A stretch of 64,000 nucleotides of DNA from JALSRK01 sp964461995 (lineage in GTDB: Bacteria; Acidobacteriota; Terriglobia; Bryobacterales; Bryobacteraceae), in assembly GCA_964461995.1 (NCBI GenBank), contig CAYWXL010000003.1, positions 1 to 64,000 of the forward strand. The letters run 5' to 3'. The notes beneath the pieces are model-generated. The model had not been told where the DNA came from and ran no database searches. It saw only the letters and a list, made by a program, of their open reading frames with translations. Below are positions 1 through 8,571 of this stretch, piece by piece. Made by a program: the position numbers and the translations under genes. Each line of letters starts with the position of its first letter. Position 1 is the first letter of the stretch.

Positions 1-399
1 CCTCGTTGCGGCCACGCGTCACCCATGCTCACAACCACCACAAAACACGACACTTCCGCGTTTCACCGTTTTGCGCAATTGGAACCCACCATCCGTCACG
101 CCACCGTCCGCCCGTCACCCTCGCTCGCCGCACTCGGGCGCCCGGTCGCGGCGGGTGCAAGGGCTACGGGGCGGCCCGTCGCCCTCGTCCGCATCCTCTT
201 TCTGGCTCCATACCCACACTGCTGCGCTGCCCCCTTCCCAAGCCCAGGCTCCACTGCACTTCACCGAGGCGCCCCGTCCCGGCACCGTCAGCGAAACGAA
301 TCCGAGTCCTCTGTGCCCTCTGTGTCTCCGTGGTTCGAACCTCTCCGGCGGTCCCAGCCGCCTCGGCCGGCCGCCGCTCACGGATAAAATGAATTCGCC
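1..399. other. Left-edge non-coding region, C/T-rich
   Basis: No convincing gene lies here. The open frames are low-complexity Arg/Pro/Ser readings that overlap one another on both strands. The stretch is unusually C-rich on the plus strand. Positions 308-339 hold a degenerate repeat of a CTCTGTG-type unit. The last 15 bases contain the probable -10 box of the following GH78 gene. Confidence 0.6.
385..390 (+). promoter_or_regulatory. -10 box of the GH78 gene
   Basis: TAAAAT ends 9 nt before the ATG at 400, so the predicted transcript starts at or within a few bases of the start codon. No good -35 element is visible. Confidence 0.5.
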
Positions 400-2799
400 A
401 TGCGACTCTTCCTCTTTCTGCTCTGTCTGCCCGCGGCCTTGGCCATGAACCGCGACCTGCTCTACCACTCCTGGCCGGCGAAGTGGTGCTGGCCCTCGGG
501 GGCGGACCCGTACAACTACGGCGTCTACCACTTCCGGAAGGCGTTCGAGCTAGAGAACGTCCCCGAGAAGTTCCTCATCCACGTCACCGCCGACAACCGC
601 TACCAGCTCTACGTCAACGGCGACCGCGTCGCCTGGGGGCCGGCCCGCGGCGACCTGTTCCACTGGCGCTACGAGTCGATCGACATCGCGCCGCACTTGA
701 GAACGGGCAAGAACGTCCTCGCCGCCGTGGTCTGGAACGACGGCAAATACCGCGCCGTGGCCCAGATCTCGAACCGTACGGGGTTCTTGCTCCAGGGCGA
801 CACGGAAAGCGAGCAGATCGTCAACACCCCGGACGGCTGGGTGGCGGTCGAGAACGAGGCCTACCGGCCGCTGCCGATCACCTACGAGATGGTGCGGGGC
901 TACGTGGCGATTCCGCCGGGCGAGGAGGTTGACGCGGCGAAGTACCCCTGGGGCTGGGAGCAGCCGGATTACGACGATTCGGCATGGAGGCCGGTGGAGG
1001 CCGGCCGGAACGGCGCGCCGCGGGACACCGTCGATGCCCCCAACCGCTGGTTCCTGGTGCCCCGCTCGATACCGTTCATGGAAGAGACGCCGATCCGCCT
1101 CGCTCGCGTTCGCCGCGCCGAGGGGGCGACGCCGCCCGAAGGCTGGCTTCAAGGCAAGGCGGCGTTCACCGTCCCGGCCCGTACGAAGGCGTTGCTGCTG
1201 CTCGACCAGAACCACCTGACGACGGGCTACCCGGAACTCGAAGTCAGCGGCGGCGCCGGGGCGCGTATCCAGCTCCGCTATGCCGAGGCTCTCTGGATCA
1301 AAGGGCAATACGCGAAAGGGAACCGCGACGAAATCGAGGGCAAAGAGTTCTACGGTTACGCCGACGTCTTCTTACCTGATGGGGGCCGGCGCATCTGGCG
1401 GCCGCTCTACTGGCGTACCTGGCGCTACATCGAGCTGACGGTGGAGACGAAAGACGAGCCGCTGACGATCGAAGACCTGCGGGCGACCTACACGGGCTAT
1501 CCGTTCCGGCGCCGGGCGAAATTCGACGCCGGCGACGAGGAGCTCGACCGCATCCTCGAAATCGGCTGGCGCACCGCCCGGCTCTGCGCCCATGAAACAT
1601 ATATGGACTGCCCCTACTACGAACAGCTCCAGTACGTGGGTGACACGCGCATCCAGGCCATTGTCTCGCTCTACATGACGGGCGACGCCCGGCTCATGCG
1701 GAACGCCATCGAGCAGATCCAGTCCTCGCAGACCTCAGAAGGCGCTACCTTCAGCCGCGCGCCCTCGGCCTTGCAGCAGTACATCCCGCCGTTCTCGCTC
1801 TGGTGGATCGGCATGGTGCACGACTACTGGCGCTACGTGAACGACCCCGAATTCGTCCGCGAAATGCTGCCCGGAGCGCGTTCGGTCCTCGCCTTCTACC
1901 ACCGCTTCCAGCGCGAGGACGCGGCTCTGAAGATGATGCCGTGGTGGAACTACGTGGACTGGGTGGAGAAGTGGTCCCGGGGCACGCCGCCCCGGGGCGC
2001 CGACGGCGGTACGGCGGCGATCGATCTCCAACTGCTCCTCGCGCTCGAGTACGCCGCTGACCTCGAGCGTGCCCTCGGCATGCCGGAGATGGCTTCGGTC
2101 TACCAGCGCCGCGCGGACCTGTTGAAGAAGACGATCCACCAGAAGTACTGGGACAACGGCCGCGCGCTCTACGCCGACGACGCCGAGCGCCGGCATTTCT
2201 CCCAGCACGCCAACATCCTGGCCGTGCTGGCCGGGCTCGTCGAGGGCGAGCGGGCGCGCGAGCTGATGGAGCGGGTGATCGAGGACCGCACGCTGGCCCC
2301 CGCCTCGATCTACTTCCGCTACTACCTGCACCGGGCGATGGTGCGCGCCGGGCTGGGGGACCAGTATCTGGAGATGCTCGGCCCGTGGCGGCGGATGATC
2401 GCCGACGGGCTCACCACCTGGGCCGAGCGCGACTTCCGGACCCGCTCGGACTGCCACGCCTGGGGCTCGAGTCCGAACATCGAGCTGCTGCGCACGGTGC
2501 TGGGCGTCGATTCCGCCGCGCCGGGCTTCGCCCGCGTGCGCATCGAGCCACACCTCGGCAAACTCAGCGAGGCGAAAGGCGTCGTCCCGCACCCCCGGGG
2601 CGAAGTCCGCGTGGAGCTGAACCGCGACGACGGCGGCCTCACGGGCCGAGTGGAGCTTCCGGCGGGCATCTCGGGGGAGATCCTCTGGCGCGGCGCCCGC
2701 AGCAGGCTGCGGCCCGGCCTGAACCACGTGGACCTCGCGCCCCGGTCGCGGCTGGCGCCGCCGATGATCGAGAAGCGCGTGCTGCGCGTCAAGCCGTGA
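400..2799 (+). CDS. Alpha-L-rhamnosidase, GH78 family
   Basis: This 799-residue protein should release terminal alpha-L-rhamnose from plant or microbial polysaccharides and glycosides. A hydrophobic N-terminus (MRLFLFLLCLPAALA) acts as a signal peptide, so it is exported. An N-terminal beta-sandwich region (about residues 30-340) precedes an (alpha/alpha)6 catalytic domain (about 370-700) and a short C-terminal beta domain, as in bacterial rhamnosidases. The segment DCPYYEQLQYVGD starts at D403; E408 sits where the family places a catalytic acid. The start is supported by the -10 box just upstream. It converges on the GH3 gene with a 30 nt gap, and the pair may act on the same glycosides. Confidence 0.88.
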   Translation: MRLFLFLLCLPAALAMNRDLLYHSWPAKWCWPSGADPYNYGVYHFRKAFELENVPEKFLIHVTADNRYQLYVNGDRVAWGPARGDLFHWRYESIDIAPHLRTGKNVLAAVVWNDGKYRAVAQISNRTGFLLQGDTESEQIVNTPDGWVAVENEAYRPLPITYEMVRGYVAIPPGEEVDAAKYPWGWEQPDYDDSAWRPVEAGRNGAPRDTVDAPNRWFLVPRSIPFMEETPIRLARVRRAEGATPPEGWLQGKAAFTVPARTKALLLLDQNHLTTGYPELEVSGGAGARIQLRYAEALWIKGQYAKGNRDEIEGKEFYGYADVFLPDGGRRIWRPLYWRTWRYIELTVETKDEPLTIEDLRATYTGYPFRRRAKFDAGDEELDRILEIGWRTARLCAHETYMDCPYYEQLQYVGDTRIQAIVSLYMTGDARLMRNAIEQIQSSQTSEGATFSRAPSALQQYIPPFSLWWIGMVHDYWRYVNDPEFVREMLPGARSVLAFYHRFQREDAALKMMPWWNYVDWVEKWSRGTPPRGADGGTAAIDLQLLLALEYAADLERALGMPEMASVYQRRADLLKKTIHQKYWDNGRALYADDAERRHFSQHANILAVLAGLVEGERARELMERVIEDRTLAPASIYFRYYLHRAMVRAGLGDQYLEMLGPWRRMIADGLTTWAERDFRTRSDCHAWGSSPNIELLRTVLGVDSAAPGFARVRIEPHLGKLSEAKGVVPHPRGEVRVELNRDDGGLTGRVELPAGISGEILWRGARSRLRPGLNHVDLAPRSRLAPPMIEKRVLRVKP

Positions 2800-2829
2800 A
2801 CCGCGCGCCGGTCCCAGAACGCCGCCGGC

Positions 2830-5067
2830 TCAGCGTTCGGTCACCGTGAACTCGGCCTTGAGGCCCTCGGCCGAGTTCGGCCCGATCCAGAGATGAAACC
2901 GGCCGGGCTCGACGATGTGCCGGCCCTCGGAGTCATAGAAGCGCAGATCGTCGGTGGTGAGGGTGAACGAAACCGTCTTCGTCTCGCCGGGCTCGAGCCG
3001 GATGCGCCGGAAGCCCTTCAGCTCCTTCACCGGCCGGGTCAGGCTGGCCACCAGGTCGCGGGTGTAGAGTTGCACGATCTCGACGCCGGGCCAGTCGCCG
3101 GTGTTGGTGACATCGACCGAAGCCGTCAGCCGCCCGCCGAGCGGGATGCTCTCCGCCGACAGCCGCAGGTTGGCATAAGAAAAGGTCGTGTAAGAGAGCC
3201 CGTAGCCGAAGGGGTACTCGGGGGTGAAATCGACGTCGAGGTACTTCGACGTGTAGCCCTTCGGGTCCACCGGCGTACCCATCGGGATGCCCAGGCTGTC
3301 CGGCGAAGGGGGCCGCCCGGTGTTCTTGTGGGCGTAGTAGATGGGCACCTGGCCGACGGTACGCGGGAAGGTGATGGTGAGTTTGCCCGAGGGTACGGCA
3401 TCGCCGAACAGCAGATCAGCGATCGCCGGACCGCCCATCGTGCCCGGATGCCAGGCGTAGAGGACCGCCTCGACCCGGCGGGTGACGTTCTGAAACGTCA
3501 GCGGACGGCCGGCCATGATCACCGCGATCATGGGTTTGCCCGCCTTGGCGACTTCGGCGACGAGCTTCTCCTGCGCGCCCGGCAAGTCCAGGAAGGCGCG
3601 CGACCGGGCCTCGCCCGAGAGGGCCTGTTCCTCGCCGAGGAAGAGGATGACGGCGTCGCTGCGCCGGGCCGCCTCCACGGCCGCCGGAATGCCCGCCTCG
3701 TCCGTCGTCCGGCTGGTGGCGAGCCCTGCTGCGTAGTGCACGCGGTGCTCTCCAAGCTTCTCGCGCAGCGCCGCCAGCGGGGTGACGGCGTCCTCGGGGC
3801 GGCCGTCCATCGTCCAGCAGCCGAGCTGGTCCCGCGGGCTGTCGGCCAGCGGCCCGACGACGGCGATGGAGCCGATCGAGGCCGGCAGCGGCAGCAAGGG
3901 GCCTTTGTTCTGGAGCAGGACGACGCTTTCGGCGGCCAGCCGGCGGGCGACGGCCAGATGCTCCTCGCTCAGCATCGACGCCTGGAGCGAGGTATCCGGA
4001 TAGGGGTTCTCGAACAGCCCCAAGGCGAACTTGATGCGCAGGATGCGCCGCACCGCCTCGTCGATCCACTCCTGCTTGACGCGGCCGGCGGCGAGGAGGT
4101 CTTTGACATGGTCATAGAACGACGTGCTGACCATCTCCATGTCCACGCCGGCCGAGAGCCCCTTCGCCGCGGCGTCGGCCTCGTCGGCGGCGTAGCCGTG
4201 CTGGATCATCTCGACCACCGAGGCCCAGTCGCTGACGACGAAGCCCTCGAAGCCGAATTCGTCCCGCAGGATGCGGCGCAGCGTGAAGGCGTTGCCCGAG
4301 GCCGGGATGCCGTTCAAGTCGCTGAAGGCGCTCATGATGGTGGCGGTGCCGGCCTTCACCGCAGCCTCGTATGGCGGCAGGAACACGTTGCGCAGCAAAG
4401 GCTCGGGGATCCAGGTGGTGTTGTAGTCCTTGCCGGCTTCCGCCGCCCCGTAGCCGACGTAGTGCTTGGCGCAGGCGGCGATGGTGTCCGGCCGGGCGAG
4501 GGAATCCCCCTGGAAGCCCCGCACCATGGCGGCGGCGAAGGCGCTGGCCAGATAGGGATCCTCGCCCCAGGTCTCGGCCACCCGGCCCCAGCGGGGATCG
4601 CGGGTGATGTCGATCATTGGGGCGAAGGTCCAGTGGATGCCCATCGACGCGGCTTCCTTGGCGGCGATGCGGGCGGCGCGCTCGACCAGTTCCGGGTCCC
4701 AACTGGCCGACTGGCCGAGGGGAATGGGGAAGACCGTCCGGTAGCCGTGGATCACGTCGCGGCCGAAGATCAGCGGGATGCCGAGCCGGCTCTCCTCGAC
4801 GGCGATCCGCTGGGCTTCCCTCTTGACCTCCACCGGCCCGGCGTTCAGGAACGAGCCCCAGCGGCCTTTGCGAATCTCGGCCTTGCGCGCCTCGGTGAGC
4901 TTCCCGCCGAGGCTGGCCTGGGACATCTGCCCGAGCTTCTCTTCGAGCGTCATCCGGGCCAGCAGCTCGTCGATGCGCTTTTCGGTCACGGGATCGGCGG
5001 CCGGGACGGGCCGGAACGAGCACAACACGATGAAAAGGAGCACGAGCGGAGTCGGAAGCGTTTTCAT
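2830..5067 (-). CDS. bglX: GH3 beta-glucosidase/beta-xylosidase, exported
   Basis: Exo-acting glycoside hydrolase of family 3, 745 residues, removing beta-linked glucose or xylose from oligosaccharide ends. The open frame extends upstream, but I start at the ATG at 5067 because it follows an AGGAGAG ribosome site and begins a clear signal peptide (MKTLPTPLVLLFIVLC). The N-terminal barrel shows KHY (201-203) and the family nucleophile D280 in FVVSDW. The C-terminal half carries the (alpha/beta)6 sandwich and a fibronectin-type III-like domain ending in EFTVTER. It lies downstream of a same-strand acyltransferase gene (94 nt gap) and converges with the GH78 gene. The exact substrate cannot be read from sequence. 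Confidence 0.93.
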   Translation of the reverse strand: MKTLPTPLVLLFIVLCSFRPVPAADPVTEKRIDELLARMTLEEKLGQMSQASLGGKLTEARKAEIRKGRWGSFLNAGPVEVKREAQRIAVEESRLGIPLIFGRDVIHGYRTVFPIPLGQSASWDPELVERAARIAAKEAASMGIHWTFAPMIDITRDPRWGRVAETWGEDPYLASAFAAAMVRGFQGDSLARPDTIAACAKHYVGYGAAEAGKDYNTTWIPEPLLRNVFLPPYEAAVKAGTATIMSAFSDLNGIPASGNAFTLRRILRDEFGFEGFVVSDWASVVEMIQHGYAADEADAAAKGLSAGVDMEMVSTSFYDHVKDLLAAGRVKQEWIDEAVRRILRIKFALGLFENPYPDTSLQASMLSEEHLAVARRLAAESVVLLQNKGPLLPLPASIGSIAVVGPLADSPRDQLGCWTMDGRPEDAVTPLAALREKLGEHRVHYAAGLATSRTTDEAGIPAAVEAARRSDAVILFLGEEQALSGEARSRAFLDLPGAQEKLVAEVAKAGKPMIAVIMAGRPLTFQNVTRRVEAVLYAWHPGTMGGPAIADLLFGDAVPSGKLTITFPRTVGQVPIYYAHKNTGRPPSPDSLGIPMGTPVDPKGYTSKYLDVDFTPEYPFGYGLSYTTFSYANLRLSAESIPLGGRLTASVDVTNTGDWPGVEIVQLYTRDLVASLTRPVKELKGFRRIRLEPGETKTVSFTLTTDDLRFYDSEGRHIVEPGRFHLWIGPNSAEGLKAEFTVTER

Positions 5068-5161
5068 AGCTCTCCTCTGGAATCGGAGTGCGGGGGTGCG
5101 AAGATTCTGCCATCGCACCGCCGCCGGATCCTTCACGCGGTCCGGGTCCCGCGCGGCCGCT

Positions 5162-6235
5162 TCAGACCTTGATGAAGATCCGGCGCTGGTAAAGCCAGTA
5201 ACAGAATACCCAAAGCACCGCCAGGACCGAGCAAGCCTGAAACAGCGGCGCCAAGTCGCCGGCAAACCGGAACCCGCCGGTGAAGACCGCCACGGCGTCG
5301 TTCAGCCAGGGGCGCAGCATGATGTTGGTCGAGTAGATGAAGATCGAGTTCGCTCCGACGACGATGAAAGGGAACGTCCAGGAGCGGAAGCCCGCGACGT
5401 CGATGACGAGGTAGAAGGCCAACATCATCAGCAGCACCCAGCCGGCGCTATAAAAGGTGAACGTGGCCGTCCAAATGCGCTTCACGTTGGGCACGAACGG
5501 GGACAGCGCCAGAGCCAGCAGAAAAGACGCCGCCGATCCACCGGCCAGCCACTTGATGGTCTCCTTCGCCGGCTTCCGCGCCAGCAGCAACTGGCCGGTC
5601 CAGGCGCCGATGAGCGTGGTCACGGTCGAGGTGATGAAGTTGATGGTGACGTAGTAGCCCGGATAGTTGTAGCCGAGCAGCGCTTTGTCGATCACCTGGC
5701 CGATGTTTCCCACCTTGGAGAACGGGCCGTCCGGGCCGGGGAACAAGAAGAACAGCGCCGTGTGGAACACGAGCAAGCCGGCCGCGGTCACGATCTGCCA
5801 GCGCCGCGCCAATTGCAAGATCCAGAACGTCAGAAAGTAGGCGAAGGCGATCTGGCAGAGGACGTTGATGAGCTGGAAGTGCAGCCGGTGGGCACTGACG
5901 CTCATGATGATCTGGCTGATGAGGATGAGCTTCAGGGCGCGAACGGCGGCGTGCCGGGCTTGGTCGCGGAACGTCTCGCCCCGCTGGGCGCGGATGGCGA
6001 AGGCGAATGGCATAGCCACGCCCACGATGAACATGAACGCCGGCTGAACCATGTCCCAGAACACGCCGCCTTCCCATTCGACGTGCTCGAACTGCCGCGC
6101 AAGCGAGCCGAGCGTTGGATGATCCAGCAGCTCTCCGAAGCCGAAGCCGTGGGAGATGAGCAAGAACATCACCGCGCCACGGTAAGCGTCTAAGGTCAGG
6201 TATCGTTCGATTTTCGAAGAGGCTGTCGCACCCAT
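5162..6235 (-). CDS. DUF5009/HGSNAT-type membrane acyltransferase
   Basis: A 357-residue polytopic membrane protein with about ten hydrophobic segments. The opening RYLTLDAYRGAVMFLLIS, followed by HVEWEGGVFWDMVQPAFMFI, is typical of the DUF5009/NagX-like family related to heparan-alpha-glucosaminide N-acetyltransferase. Such proteins are thought to move acetyl groups across the membrane onto sugars, or to act in uptake of modified sugars. The start codon follows a GGGAGAAAG site. It lies just upstream of the GH3 gene on the same strand, so a sugar-related role is a reasonable inference. Activity and substrate are not established. Confidence 0.8.
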   Translation of the reverse strand: MGATASSKIERYLTLDAYRGAVMFLLISHGFGFGELLDHPTLGSLARQFEHVEWEGGVFWDMVQPAFMFIVGVAMPFAFAIRAQRGETFRDQARHAAVRALKLILISQIIMSVSAHRLHFQLINVLCQIAFAYFLTFWILQLARRWQIVTAAGLLVFHTALFFLFPGPDGPFSKVGNIGQVIDKALLGYNYPGYYVTINFITSTVTTLIGAWTGQLLLARKPAKETIKWLAGGSAASFLLALALSPFVPNVKRIWTATFTFYSAGWVLLMMLAFYLVIDVAGFRSWTFPFIVVGANSIFIYSTNIMLRPWLNDAVAVFTGGFRFAGDLAPLFQACSVLAVLWVFCYWLYQRRIFIKV

Positions 6236-6264
6236 CCGTCTTTCTCCCGTTCGGTATCACCGGC

Positions 6265-6387
6265 TCAGTTCTGGGGACGTGGAGCCGGCGGCACGGGCGT
6301 CTTCACGGTGTTCTCGCTGTATTTGTTGCAGCCGGCCGCCGCCAGCAGGAGGCCGGCGGTCAGAAGTAACAGAATCCAGCGTCTCAT
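6265..6387 (-). CDS. Small 40-residue lipoprotein
   Basis: A very short gene. The product begins MRRWILLLLTAGLLLAAAGC, a signal peptide with a lipobox ending at C20, followed by a Pro-rich tail of about 20 residues. It resembles the tiny lipoproteins often missed in annotation. It sits between ridA and the acyltransferase gene on the same strand, 29 nt before the latter, so co-transcription is possible. No Shine-Dalgarno site is strong. Function unknown. Confidence 0.6.
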   Translation of the reverse strand: MRRWILLLLTAGLLLAAAGCNKYSENTVKTPVPPAPRPQN

Positions 6388-6431
6388 GCCCACTATTCCA
6401 TCACATGGGAGCGGCCGCGCCGGCGCCGGGG

Positions 6432-6821
6432 TCAGCTACGCGGCTTGTAGGCAATGGCGTCGATTTCGACCTTCATCTTCGGCTCGACCACGAAGCCGGT
6501 CACGACGGTCGTGCGGGCCGGTTTCGCCTCGCCGAAGAACTCGGCGTAGACCTCGTTCATAGCGGCGAAGTCGTCCGCGTCGGAAAGGTAGACATGGCAC
6601 TTCACGACGTCCTTCATCGTGGCGCCGGCGGCGGCGAGGATCCGCTCGATATTCCCCAGCACGAGCCGGGTCTGCTGGCGGATGTCGCCGGTCTCCATCT
6701 GGTCGGTTTCCGGATTGATCGGGCCTTGCCCGGACACGAAGATGTAGTCTCCGGCCCGGACCGCCGGCGAATAGGGGCCGCGCGGTTCGGGCGATCCAGC
6801 AGGTTTCAACCGTTCGATCAT
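6432..6821 (-). CDS. ridA: RidA family enamine/imine deaminase
   Basis: A 129-residue RidA/YjgF protein. Family members hydrolyse reactive 2-aminoacrylate and related enamines released by PLP enzymes. Recognisable features are PYSPAVRAGDYIFVSGQ near the N-terminus and FFGEAKPARTTV near the C-terminus, which includes the conserved arginine that binds the substrate carboxylate. The ATG at 6821 is chosen over the adjacent GTG at 6824 because of its spacing from an AGGCGA site. It follows pntB by about 50 nt on the same strand and may be read through from the transhydrogenase operon. Confidence 0.9.
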   Translation of the reverse strand: MIERLKPAGSPEPRGPYSPAVRAGDYIFVSGQGPINPETDQMETGDIRQQTRLVLGNIERILAAAGATMKDVVKCHVYLSDADDFAAMNEVYAEFFGEAKPARTTVVTGFVVEPKMKVEIDAIAYKPRS

Positions 6822-6872
6822 CACTCGCCTTGTATCGCAGATAGGCGCTTCGGCGCAACCGTCCGGTGGATC

Positions 6873-8270
6873 CTACAACTCCTTCACCGCAGCGATCAGC
6901 TCGTTGAGCGCCTTCTTGCCGTCGCTGAAGTACATCAGGGCGTTGTCGGCGGCGAACAGCGGGTTCGGGATGCCGGCGAAGCCGGGGCTGAGCGAGCGCT
7001 TGATAATGACCACGGTCCGCGCCTGGTCTACGTCAAGAATCGGCATGCCGGCGATCGGGGAGTTTGGATCGGTGCGCGCCACGGGGTTGACGACGTCGTT
7101 GGCCCCGATGACGATGGCCACGTCGGTCTCTTTGAAGAGTGGGTTCACCTGATCCATGTCCAGGAGCTTCTCGTAGGGAACCTCGGCCTCGGCCAGCAGG
7201 ACGTTCATGTGCCCGGGCATGCGGCCGGCCACCGGATGGATCCCGTAGAGCACCTCCGTGCCGCGGGCCTCGAGCAACTCGGCCAACTGCTTCACCTGAT
7301 GCTGCGCCTGCGAGACGGCCAGCCCGTAGCCAGGGACGATGACGACGCGCCGGGCGTTCTCGAGCAGCATGGCGACCTCTTCGGCGGACGTGGCCTTGAC
7401 CTTGCCGGCGTAGACCGAATCGGCCGAAGGCGCTCCCGCAGCGGAAGCTTCGCCGCCCACGCCGCCGAACAGAACGTTGGCCAGCGAGCGGTTCATCGCC
7501 TTGCACATGATGTTGGTCAGGATCAGTCCGGAGGCCCCGACGAGCGAGCCGGCGATGATCAGCATGTTGTTGTTCAGCACGAAGCCGGTGGAGGCGGCGG
7601 CGATGCCGGAGTAGGAGTTCAGCAGCGAGATCACCACCGGCATGTCGGCCCCACCGATCGGGATAGTGATCAACACGCCCAGCACGGCGGCGACAGCGAC
7701 GAGCGCCCAATAGGCCATCGTCTGTGAGGGGTCCATGACGATGTAGCCGCCGATGCCCAGCGCGCCGAGCAGCAACACGGCGTTCAGCGCGTGCTGGCCG
7801 GGAAACAGGATCGGATTTCCGGAGAGAATGCCCTGGAGCTTGCCGAAAGCGACCAGCGAGCCCCAGAAGGTCACGCTGCCGACGAGTCCGCTGAAGACGG
7901 TCGCCACGGTGAAGTCCGTGGTGACGGCAGTGGACATGGAGATCGCCTCGAACAGGGCCGCGCCGGCGACCAGCGTCGAGGCTCCGCCGCCGAAGCCGTT
8001 GAACAGGGCCACCATCTCGGGCATCGCCGTCATCGGCACGCGGACCGCCGCTACGGCCCCGATGGCCCCACCCACAACGAGCCCGGCCAGGATGACGGTG
8101 AAATCGACGATCGACTTGTCGAGCAACGTGACGATCACCGCGATGAGCATGCCTAGGGCCGAGATCAGGTTGCCCCGTACGGCGGTGCGCGGATGCGCGA
8201 GTCCCTTCAAGCCCAGAATGAACAGGACGCTGGCGAGCAGATAAGCAAGGTTGATGAGAGCGTTGGACAT
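6873..8270 (-). CDS. pntB: NAD(P) transhydrogenase subunit beta
   Basis: A 465-residue beta subunit of the proton-translocating transhydrogenase, which uses the proton gradient to reduce NADP+ with NADH. The N-terminal half is a bundle of hydrophobic helices (domain II). The C-terminal part is the NADP(H)-binding domain III, with VVIVPGYGLAVSQAQH and IVIGANDVVNP among its diagnostic motifs. The start follows a G-rich ribosome site (GGGGGGAT). It is the last of three consecutive pnt genes, so the enzyme is split as in Rhodospirillum-type systems rather than as in the two-subunit E. coli enzyme. Confidence 0.96.
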   Translation of the reverse strand: MSNALINLAYLLASVLFILGLKGLAHPRTAVRGNLISALGMLIAVIVTLLDKSIVDFTVILAGLVVGGAIGAVAAVRVPMTAMPEMVALFNGFGGGASTLVAGAALFEAISMSTAVTTDFTVATVFSGLVGSVTFWGSLVAFGKLQGILSGNPILFPGQHALNAVLLLGALGIGGYIVMDPSQTMAYWALVAVAAVLGVLITIPIGGADMPVVISLLNSYSGIAAASTGFVLNNNMLIIAGSLVGASGLILTNIMCKAMNRSLANVLFGGVGGEASAAGAPSADSVYAGKVKATSAEEVAMLLENARRVVIVPGYGLAVSQAQHQVKQLAELLEARGTEVLYGIHPVAGRMPGHMNVLLAEAEVPYEKLLDMDQVNPLFKETDVAIVIGANDVVNPVARTDPNSPIAGMPILDVDQARTVVIIKRSLSPGFAGIPNPLFAADNALMYFSDGKKALNELIAAVKEL

Positions 8271-8288
8271 TGTGATCCCCCCGAGGCG

Positions 8289-8567
8289 CTACTTCTTCCG
8301 GAACATCTCGAGCATCCGGTGGGTCACCATGTAGCCGCCGACGACGTTGATGGTGGCGAACACGACGGCGGTGAACCCGAGGGCTGTGGTCAGCGTCGTG
8401 TGCTGCGCCCCGGCCGACAGCAGCGCGCCAACCAGCGTGATGCCGGAGATCGCGTTGGAGCCGGACATCAGGGGCGTATGCAGCGTCGGCGGCACCTTAG
8501 TAATGACCTCGAAGCCGACGAAGACGGCCAGAACGAAAATCGTGAGTGATATGACGAGCCCTTCCAT
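8289..8567 (-). CDS. pntA2: NAD(P) transhydrogenase subunit alpha part 2
   Basis: A 92-residue membrane subunit providing three or four helices of the proton channel. I start at the ATG at 8567 (MEGLVISLTIFVLAVFVGFE); an upstream extension in this frame overlaps the pntA gene and is not credible. The sequence VPPTLHTPLMSGSNAISGI is a hallmark of the alpha-subunit membrane region. It lies 4 nt after the pntA stop codon and 18 nt before pntB, inside a tight operon. Confidence 0.94.
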   Translation of the reverse strand: MEGLVISLTIFVLAVFVGFEVITKVPPTLHTPLMSGSNAISGITLVGALLSAGAQHTTLTTALGFTAVVFATINVVGGYMVTHRMLEMFRKK

Positions 8568-8571
8568 GGAT

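Noticed and set aside
2893..5172. A 759-codon open frame on the plus strand opposite the GH3 gene, and similar long antisense frames at 1735-2727, 6279-7727 and 8347-9975.
   Set aside because: They mirror strongly conserved genes on the other strand and have Arg/Gly/Asp-rich compositions typical of high-GC shadow frames.
5068..5265. N-terminal extension of the GH3 frame.
   Set aside because: It overlaps the acyltransferase gene end, lacks a ribosome site and would bury the signal peptide starting at 5067.
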